Origin: Micromonospora sp. NBC_01740
Lineage (GTDB): Bacteria; Actinomycetota; Actinomycetes; Mycobacteriales; Micromonosporaceae
DNA: 64,000 bases
Assembly (NCBI RefSeq): GCF_035920365.1
Contig: NZ_CP109150.1
Location: 2,046,001 to 2,110,000 of the forward strand
Direction: 5' to 3'
This document shows, piece by piece, positions 58,138 through 64,000 of this stretch. A program made the translations under genes and the position numbers. The notes beneath the pieces are model-generated. The model was not told the DNA's origin. It searched no databases and worked only from the letters and a program-made list of their open reading frames with translations. The first letter of the stretch is position 1; every line of letters starts with the position of its first letter.

Positions 58138-59198
58138 CGACGCCCGCCCCGACAGCGAAGACCCCCGCCCCGACCGCCGCGCCGCCCCCGGCGAGGACCA
58201 CCGTCCGGCGCCGGCCGCGGCGGCTGGCGGGAGCCGGCACGGTGGTCCGCCGGCGACTGCTGGTGGCCGTACCCATCCTCGCCGCCACCAGCGTCGGCAT
58301 GTTCGCCCTCGGCGCGGCCTCGCCCATCGACCCCGCCCAGCAGTACGCGGGCGCGGCGGCGTTCACCGCCACCGAGGAGAACCTGGCGCAGATTCGCGCC
58401 AACTGGGGCGTCGACGACCCGCTGCCCGTGCAGTACCTGCGCTGGGTGGGCAACCTGCTCCAGGGCGACCTGGGCTGGTCCACCAGCCGCCACGAACCGG
58501 TGACCGCCGTGCTCGCCGCCCGCGCCGGCTGGACCCTGCTGCTCGTCGGCGCCGCCCTCGCCCTCGTCCTCGTGGCGAGCCTGCTGCTGGGCACGCTGGC
58601 CGCGTACCGGCGGGGCGGCTGGTTCGACCGGGCGCTGCGCGCCACCGCGTACGCCGTGCAGTCGATGCCGGTGTTCTGGATCGGGCTGGCCGCGATCGCC
58701 CTGTTCGCCCTCACCCTCGGCTGGCTGCCGGCGGGCGGGCTCACCGACATCACCGCCACCGGCACCGACCCCGCCGACGTGGCCCGGCACCTGATCCTGC
58801 CGGTGGGCGTGCTGGCGATCGCCCAGATGCCGTGGTTCGTGCTGTTCATCCGGGACGCCGTCGCCGACAGCCTCCGCGACGACCACGTCCTCGCCGCCCG
58901 GGCCCGGGGCCTGCCGGGCCGCACCGTCCTGTTCGGCCACGCCCTGCGTACGGCCCTGCTGCCGTTCCTCACCCTCGTCGGCACCCACCTGCCGGAGCTG
59001 ATCGGCGGCGCCGTCCTGGTGGAGACCGTGTTCTCCCTGCCCGGCCTCGGCGCGGTGACCGTACAGGCCGCGCTGGGCAGCGACTTCCCGCTGCTGGCCG
59101 CCACGACCCTGGCCACCACCGTCGTGGTGCTGGCCGCGAACCTGGGCACCGACCTCGCCTACGCCGCCGCCGATCCCCGGGTACGCCTCGATGACTGA
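58134..59198 (+). CDS. ABC transporter permease, NikB/DppB type
   Basis: A GTG in a GTGA overlap starts 354 residues. A Pro/Thr/Ala-rich start is followed by membrane helices from about residue 42, an extracytoplasmic part (NWGVDDPLPVQYLRWVGNLL), and the permease core with the EAA-like loop DHVLAARARGLPGRTVLF. It forms a heterodimeric channel with the next gene product. Length is normal apart from the N-terminal extension. Confidence 0.92.
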   Translation: MTTPAPTAKTPAPTAAPPPARTTVRRRPRRLAGAGTVVRRRLLVAVPILAATSVGMFALGAASPIDPAQQYAGAAAFTATEENLAQIRANWGVDDPLPVQYLRWVGNLLQGDLGWSTSRHEPVTAVLAARAGWTLLLVGAALALVLVASLLLGTLAAYRRGGWFDRALRATAYAVQSMPVFWIGLAAIALFALTLGWLPAGGLTDITATGTDPADVARHLILPVGVLAIAQMPWFVLFIRDAVADSLRDDHVLAARARGLPGRTVLFGHALRTALLPFLTLVGTHLPELIGGAVLVETVFSLPGLGAVTVQAALGSDFPLLAATTLATTVVVLAANLGTDLAYAAADPRVRLDD

Positions 59199-60060
59199 CC
59201 TCGCCCTGCCAGCCCGGCTCCGGCGGCCGAAGCCGCGTACGGGCCGGGTCGGTGCCGCCGTCGCCTGGGCCGTGCTCGTCGGCGCGGGCCTGGCCTGCCT
59301 CCTCGCCCCCGTCCTCTGGCCGCTCGACGAGAGCGCGGTGGACCTGGCCCGTACCCGGCTGGCGCCATCCTGGGCGGACCCGGCGGGCACCGACGACCTG
59401 GGCCGCGACGTGGCCCACCGCAGCCTCTACGGCCTGCGGGTCTCGCTGCTCGTCGGCGCGGTCGCCGCGCTCGTCGCCACCGTGATCGGCGGCCTCGTCG
59501 GCGCGGTGGCCGGCACCCTCGGCGGCTGGGTCGACCGGGTGCTGATGCGGGTGGTCGACACCATCGCGGCGCTGCCGCACCTGCTGCTGGGCATCTTCAT
59601 CGTCGCGATGCTGCGTCCGAGCCTCGGCGCGGTGATCCTGTCGATCGGGCTGACGCACTGGCTCTCCACCGCCCGCATCGTCCGGTCGGAGCTGCTCAGC
59701 CTGCGCACCCGGCCGTTCATCGACGCCGCGATCTCTGGCGGCGCGAGCCGTGCCCGGGTCATCACCCGGCACCTGCTCCCGCACGTGCTGCCCCGGTTGG
59801 CGCTGGCCACCACGCTGATGGTGCCGCACGCCGTCTGGCACGAGACCGCGCTGTCCTTCCTCGGCCTGGGCCTGCCCCCGCACCTGGCCTCGATCGGCAA
59901 CATGATCAACGACGGGCAGCGGTCCCTGCTCACCGGCGCCTGGTGGGCCAGCATCGTGCCCGGCCTGCTCCTCGTCGTCGTCACGCTGGCCCTGGCCGCC
60001 CTCACGGGCCGGTGGCGCGACCGCCTCGACCCGCGCGTACGAGCGGAGCTGCACCTGTGA
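59191..60060 (+). CDS. ABC transporter permease, NikC/DppC type
   Basis: The ATG overlaps the preceding gene by eight bases. The 289-residue protein has the DppC/NikC layout: a cytosolic start, first helix (about 20-42), periplasmic part ending DDLGRDVAHRSLYG, and five further helices with the EAA loop GASRARVITRHLLPHVLP. It is the second half of the channel. Confidence 0.92.
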   Translation: MTDLALPARLRRPKPRTGRVGAAVAWAVLVGAGLACLLAPVLWPLDESAVDLARTRLAPSWADPAGTDDLGRDVAHRSLYGLRVSLLVGAVAALVATVIGGLVGAVAGTLGGWVDRVLMRVVDTIAALPHLLLGIFIVAMLRPSLGAVILSIGLTHWLSTARIVRSELLSLRTRPFIDAAISGGASRARVITRHLLPHVLPRLALATTLMVPHAVWHETALSFLGLGLPPHLASIGNMINDGQRSLLTGAWWASIVPGLLLVVVTLALAALTGRWRDRLDPRVRAELHL

Positions 60061-61127
60061 CCACCACCCGCGAGCCCACCGCCGTCCGGGCCGACACCGC
60101 CGCCCCCGCCGGCAGCGCCGCCACGGGCGACGCCGTCGCCCCGGCCGGTGCCGCCGCCGACGGTCGGCCGGGCCTGTTGGAGGTCGACGGGCTCACCGTC
60201 CGCTTCGAACTCCGCGACGCCGTCGTGCAGGCCGTCACCGACCTGCACCTGACGATCCACCCGGGCGAACTCCTGGCGGTGGTCGGGGAGTCCGGCTGCG
60301 GCAAGTCGGTGCTCGCGCACGCCCTGCTCGGCCTGCTCCCCGGCAACGCCACCGTCACGGGTCACGCCCACCTGCGCCCGCCCACCGGGGCGCAGGTCGA
60401 CCTGGTCAACTCCTCCGAGCGGCACCTCGCCCGCGCCGTACGCGGCCGCGCGGTCGGGCTGGTGCCGCAGAGCCCCGCCACCGCCCTCACCCCCGTACGG
60501 ACGGGCCGGCGGCTGCTGGAGGAGACCCTGCGCGCCCACGGGCGCACCCGGCGCGAGGCGCCCGCGGCGGCCGAGCGGGTCGCCGACGACGTCGGGCTCG
60601 ACCCCGCCGACCTCGACCGCTATCCCCACGAGCTCTCCGGCGGCATGGCCCAACGCCTGGCCACCGCCCTCGCCCTCGCCCCCGACCCGCCGCTGCTGCT
60701 CGCCGACGAACCCACCACGGGCCTCGACCGGCCCCTGGTCGACCACACCCTCGACCTGCTGCGCCGCCGCTGCGACGCCGGCGGCGCCGTCCTGCTCATC
60801 ACCCACGACCTGGCCGCCGCCCGCCGGGTCGCCGACACGGTCGCCGTCATGTACGCCAGCCGGATCGTGGAGCGGCGGCCGACGGCCGAACTCTTCGCGG
60901 CACCCGCCCACCCCTACACCGCCGGCCTGCTCGACGCCCGGCCCGAGCGGGCCTTCCGGCCGGTACCCGGCCACCCGCCGATGCTCACCGACCTGCCTCC
61001 CGGCTGCGCCTTCGCCCCGCGCTGCGACCGCGCCACCGACGTCTGCCGCACCCCGCCCGCGCCCTCGGCGGGCGCCCCGGCCCGGATCGCCTGTCACCAC
61101 CCGCTGACCCTCGGAGCGCCGGCATGA
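60057..61127 (+). CDS. ABC transporter ATP-binding protein, NikD/DppD type
   Basis: A GTG in a GTGA overlap starts 356 residues. An Ala-rich N-terminus of 40 residues precedes the ATPase domain: Walker A GESGCGKS, signature LSGGMAQR, Walker B LLLADEP, switch His in ITHDLA. The C-terminal part has Cys in PPGCAFAPRCDRATDVC, the oligopeptide/dipeptide-type tail. The next gene encodes a second ATPase. Confidence 0.92.
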   Translation: MTTTREPTAVRADTAAPAGSAATGDAVAPAGAAADGRPGLLEVDGLTVRFELRDAVVQAVTDLHLTIHPGELLAVVGESGCGKSVLAHALLGLLPGNATVTGHAHLRPPTGAQVDLVNSSERHLARAVRGRAVGLVPQSPATALTPVRTGRRLLEETLRAHGRTRREAPAAAERVADDVGLDPADLDRYPHELSGGMAQRLATALALAPDPPLLLADEPTTGLDRPLVDHTLDLLRRRCDAGGAVLLITHDLAAARRVADTVAVMYASRIVERRPTAELFAAPAHPYTAGLLDARPERAFRPVPGHPPMLTDLPPGCAFAPRCDRATDVCRTPPAPSAGAPARIACHHPLTLGAPA

Positions 61128-61219
61128 CCAGCACTGCCGGCATGACCAGCACTGCCGGCGTGCCCAGCACCGCCGGAGCACCGGCCATGAGCAGCACCGC
61201 CGGCATGACCACCACCGCG
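61124..61219 (+). repeat. 18-base tandem repeat at the start of the NikE-like gene
   Basis: Units at 61124-61141 and 61142-61159 are identical (ATGACCAGCACTGCCGGC). Variants follow at 61160-61177, 61187-61204 and 61205-61219, separated by one nine-base insert. The unit encodes MTSTAG-like hexapeptides. It probably arose by slippage and could vary in copy number. Confidence 0.8.
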
Positions 61220-61876
61220 CTCGCCGCCCACGAGGTCGCCGTCTCCTACGGTGGCCGGCGCGTCCTCGACGGCGTCGACCTGCGCGTCGCCCCCGGCGAG
61301 ACGGTCGGCCTGCGCGGGCCCTCGGGCAGCGGAAAGTCCACCCTCGCCCGGGTGCTGGCCCTGCTGCACGCCCCCGAGGCCGGGCACGTCACCCTCGACG
61401 GCCACCGGATCGTGGGGGCCCGGCACCGGCTGCCCGCCGCCGTCCGTACCCGCGTCGCGATCCTCTTCCAGAGCCCCCGCGCGGCCACCGACCCCCGGCT
61501 GGGCCTCGCCGACATCATCGCCGAACCGCTGCGCGCCACCGGCACGCCCGAGGCGCAGGCGCGGGCCCGCGCGGCGGAGCTGGCCGACCTCGTCGGCCTC
61601 ACGCCCGACCTGCTCGCCCGCCGCCCCCACGCCGTCAGCGACGGGCAGCTGCAACGCGCCTGCCTCGCCCGCGCGCTCGTGCACCGGCCGGACTACCTGC
61701 TCTGCGACGAGGCCACCGCCATGCTCGACGCCTCCACCCAGGCGCACCTCGCGGCCGTCATCACCGACTACCAGCGGGAGCACGCCGCCGGGGTCCTGCT
61801 CATCACCCACGATCCGGCGCTGATGGCCCGCTGGGCCACCCGGGTGGTCGACCTGCCGTCCCCGCCGCAGCCCTGA
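61124..61876 (+). CDS. ABC transporter ATP-binding protein, NikE/DppF type, with repeated start region
   Basis: The ATG at 61124 overlaps the preceding gene (ATGA). The first 27 codons are built of an 18-base unit repeated about five times (ATGACCAGCACTGCCGGC and variants), each with a potential start codon (61124, 61142, 61160 GTG, 61187, 61205). The ATPase domain begins at LAAHEVAVSYGG: Walker A GPSGSGKS, signature VSDGQLQR (Asp in place of Gly), Walker B LLCDEA. No C-terminal peptide-type extension is present. The last true start is uncertain. Confidence 0.88.
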   Translation: MTSTAGMTSTAGVPSTAGAPAMSSTAGMTTTALAAHEVAVSYGGRRVLDGVDLRVAPGETVGLRGPSGSGKSTLARVLALLHAPEAGHVTLDGHRIVGARHRLPAAVRTRVAILFQSPRAATDPRLGLADIIAEPLRATGTPEAQARARAAELADLVGLTPDLLARRPHAVSDGQLQRACLARALVHRPDYLLCDEATAMLDASTQAHLAAVITDYQREHAAGVLLITHDPALMARWATRVVDLPSPPQP

Positions 61877-61878
61877 CC

Positions 61879-61897
61879 GGCCCGCCTCCTCCGGGCC
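61879..61897. terminator. Short convergent hairpin
   Basis: GGCCCG (61879-61884) and CGGGCC (61892-61897) form a 6-bp stem with a seven-base loop between the transport operon and the convergent CopD-CtaG gene. Confidence 0.4.
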
Positions 61898-61909
61898 GCG
61901 CGCCGACGC

Positions 61910-63997
61910 CTACGGGGTACGGGCCGACGTCGCGGCGGAACCACCGGAGTCGGCGGCGTCGGCGCGGCCGGCGGCGGCGAGGAACGAGTTGTAGTGGGCC
62001 AGGTCGTCCGGCTCGCCGGTGGCCTCGGCTCGGGCGGCGGCCCGGTCGAGGCGGGCCTGCTCCCGCCGGTCGGCGCGGATCCACTGGCGGACCAGCACGA
62101 CCAGCACGATCGCGGCGGGGATCTCCCCGAACGCCCAGGCGATGCCCGCGCCCAGCCGCTGGTCCTCCAGCAGCGACGACGCCCAGTCGGGGTGGACGGC
62201 GACGTACCAGTCCGGCGCGATGACGCTGGTGGTCTGCATCAGCACGAGGCCGAAGAAGCCGTGCGCCATCATCGCCGCGAGGTGGATGATCACCAGGATG
62301 GGGTGGGGGAGCCTCGGCCGGCCCGGATCGACCCCGATGAGCACCCAGAACAGCAGGTACCCCGCGACCACGAAGTGCGTGAGCATGGCCAGGTGGCCGA
62401 GGTGGGAGCGCATCAGCGTGCCGAGCAGGTCGCTCAGGTAGAGACCGAAGAGGCTGCCGGCGTAGATGCCCAGCGCGACCAGAGGATGGGTGAGCAGCCT
62501 CGCGGGCCGGCTGTGCAGCACCAGCAGAAGCCACTCCCGGGCACCACGGACCTGCGGGTCGGCGGGGCGACGCAGGGCGCGCAGCGCGAGGGTGACCGGG
62601 GCGCCGCCGACGAGCAGGATCGGCACCAGCATCGACAGCACCATGTGCTGCACCATGTGGGCGCTGAACAGCACGTACGCGTAGCGGGCCACGCCCAGGT
62701 TGGTGACGGCGGCCAGCAGCAGCAGACCGGCCGACCAGCTCGCGGTCCGGGCCAGCGGCCAGCGGTGCCCGGCCCGGTGCAGCCGCCACACCCCGGCCAG
62801 GTAGCCGCCGATGCCGAGGACGGTGAGGGTCAGGAAGAACATGTCCGGCAGCGGCTGGCCCACCAGGCGTTCCGGGGTCGGCGCGGCGGGCATCGGGAAG
62901 CCGAGCAGCTCGGTGATCGGATCGGCGTCGAGCGGGTCCTGCGTCACCGGGGTGGGGCTGCGGGACAACGCCACCGCCAGCCCGACGGTGGCGGCGAACA
63001 CGACCACCTCGCCGGCGGCAAGCCGGGCGAACGCGCCGCGTCGACCCGTACGCAGGGCCGGCAGGGTCCGCGACCGGTGCACGGCGCCCAGGGTGCCCAG
63101 GACCGCCAGGGCGACGAGCTTGCCGAGGACCAGCCAGCCGTACCGGGACTGCCAGAGCTGGGCGACGTCGCCGAGGCGTACGGCCGCGTTGGCCGATCCG
63201 CTCACCGCGACGGCCACGAAGCAGCCCAGAGCGAGGCGGCCGTACCGGTGGGCGGCGTCGGCGAGCTGCCGGCTGCGGCGGACCATCAGCAGCGCCACCA
63301 GCCCGCCGACCCAGAGGGCGGCGGCCAGCACGTGCAGGGCGAGGCTGGACACCGCGATCTGGTGGTTGCCCGCCCCGGCGGCGTGCCCGGTGAACGCCGG
63401 CGGCAGCACCCCGACCAGCGCGACCAACGCCGTCACGGCGGCGAGCCCGCGCGACACGCCCGCCCGGGCCAGCACGGCCACCGTCAGCGCCAGCCCCGCC
63501 TGGAGCAGCAGCGCCTGCCCCTGCGAGATCGAGGTGGCGAAGCTGACCACGGTGGGGGCGCCGAGCCCGTCCACGGGGACGCCGAGCAGGTCCGAGACCG
63601 TCAGCACGATCAGCGTCACCGCGGCCACCGCCCAGCCCGCCGCCGCCGTGCCCGCGCGGCGCAGCAGCAGCCAGCCGTACGCCGAGACGCTCCGCCCGTC
63701 GCCGGGCAGCAGGAAGGCCGCCGTCACCAGCATCCCGACCGTCAGGGTGGCGAGGCCGTCGGCGAGCAGCCGGACCACGGGCAGCGCCCACGCCGTGACC
63801 GGCCCCGGATCCGGCAGCCCGGGGATCGCGACCGCGAGCGCGTCGCCGGCCCGCAGACCGAGTAGGAGTACGGCCACCGCCGACGCCACGGCCGCGACGG
63901 GTACGAGCCACGCGCCTCGCCCCCGGGAGCCGGGACGGACGCCGGCGCCGGGCGGGCCCGCGACCGGCCCGGCGTCACCGGGCGGCGTCGTCGCCAC
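61910..63997 (-). CDS. CopD-CtaG fusion membrane protein
   Basis: The GTG at 63997 starts three bases from the window edge, so an upstream start cannot be excluded. The 695-residue protein has about eight or nine helices in a CopD-like N-terminal half (1-360), with GHAAGAGNHQIAVSSLALHV near residue 215, and a CtaG half (about 380-640) with FSAHMVQHMVLSM and LTHFVVAGYLLFW. The last 50 residues are soluble. CopD/YcnJ domains are linked to copper uptake, and CtaG to cytochrome oxidase copper insertion. This fusion is common in actinobacteria. Confidence 0.9.
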   Translation of the reverse strand: MATTPPGDAGPVAGPPGAGVRPGSRGRGAWLVPVAAVASAVAVLLLGLRAGDALAVAIPGLPDPGPVTAWALPVVRLLADGLATLTVGMLVTAAFLLPGDGRSVSAYGWLLLRRAGTAAAGWAVAAVTLIVLTVSDLLGVPVDGLGAPTVVSFATSISQGQALLLQAGLALTVAVLARAGVSRGLAAVTALVALVGVLPPAFTGHAAGAGNHQIAVSSLALHVLAAALWVGGLVALLMVRRSRQLADAAHRYGRLALGCFVAVAVSGSANAAVRLGDVAQLWQSRYGWLVLGKLVALAVLGTLGAVHRSRTLPALRTGRRGAFARLAAGEVVVFAATVGLAVALSRSPTPVTQDPLDADPITELLGFPMPAAPTPERLVGQPLPDMFFLTLTVLGIGGYLAGVWRLHRAGHRWPLARTASWSAGLLLLAAVTNLGVARYAYVLFSAHMVQHMVLSMLVPILLVGGAPVTLALRALRRPADPQVRGAREWLLLVLHSRPARLLTHPLVALGIYAGSLFGLYLSDLLGTLMRSHLGHLAMLTHFVVAGYLLFWVLIGVDPGRPRLPHPILVIIHLAAMMAHGFFGLVLMQTTSVIAPDWYVAVHPDWASSLLEDQRLGAGIAWAFGEIPAAIVLVVLVRQWIRADRREQARLDRAAARAEATGEPDDLAHYNSFLAAAGRADAADSGGSAATSARTP

Positions 63998-64000
63998 GGC

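Noticed and set aside
1..64000. tRNA, rRNA, insertion sequences, integrases or attachment sites
   Set aside because: No cloverleaf-like GGTTCGAATCC-type T-arm with matching acceptor, no transposase or integrase motif, and no long terminal inverted repeats were seen by eye; a tRNAscan or ISfinder search would be decisive.

Overview
The window is high-GC actinobacterial DNA. GTG starts are common, genes in operons often overlap by GTGA or ATGA, and the reading frames are strongly GC-biased. Gene content (a mycobacterial-type ESX secretion locus, CsoR, PPOX and MT0933-like proteins, and many MEDS and RsbW-type regulators) suggests Micromonospora or a close relative in the Micromonosporaceae. This is an inference from gene families, not a database match. 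No rRNA, tRNA, CRISPR array, insertion sequence or phage gene was recognised, so the window looks like ordinary chromosome.

Layout. 0-7 kb: the end of a CDP-glycerol glycerophosphotransferase-like gene, an orphan MsiK/MalK-type ABC ATPase, a hotdog thioesterase, a beta-phosphoglucomutase plus GH65 disaccharide phosphorylase pair, and a small hydrolase. 7-14.4 kb: an AI-2E family membrane protein, small stress proteins, a cytochrome P450 with its ferredoxin, hemerythrin, a C39-like peptidase, a PPOX protein, DUF1232, and two secreted or membrane hypotheticals. 14.5-32.3 kb: a type VII secretion locus with EccB, EccC, EccD, EccE, an EsxB/EsxA-like pair, several larger putative substrates and two mycosin proteases. 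32.3-36.5 kb: a winged-helix regulator, beta carbonic anhydrase, a c-di-AMP riboswitch controlling a secreted LAS-type peptidase, and YibE/F.

36.7-54.7 kb is rich in copper handling: CsoR, CopZ, a secreted His-rich protein, a CPC-type CopA, a 16-cysteine Csp-like protein, a CPH-type CopB-like ATPase and CtaG. Three CsoR-like palindromes lie between csoR and copZ, and a fourth sits 14 kb away in front of the CopB-like ATPase. Interleaved are an ECF42-type sigma factor with a YCII protein, a DUF2786 protein, two MEDS-domain regulators (one with HATPase, one with STAS), an RsbW-like kinase, YidD and a royal-jelly-type beta-propeller protein. 54.8-64 kb: a divergent oxidoreductase/HxlR pair, a five-gene NikABCDE/Dpp-like operon behind a Nur-box-like site (probable nickel uptake), and a CopD-CtaG fusion that reaches the window edge.

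Cross-cutting signals: five genes (a 59-aa protein, an MT0933-like protein, hemerythrin, CsbD and DUF2243) are preceded by GNNT-N15/16-GGG(T/A)A elements resembling actinobacterial general-stress sigma promoters. In the ESX locus, YxxxE-type export tags are spread over several different small proteins, while the two large Gly/Pro-rich proteins share a C-terminal TWLxEDxxVWG motif. All functional calls come from reading the sequence and from family knowledge. No searches were run.
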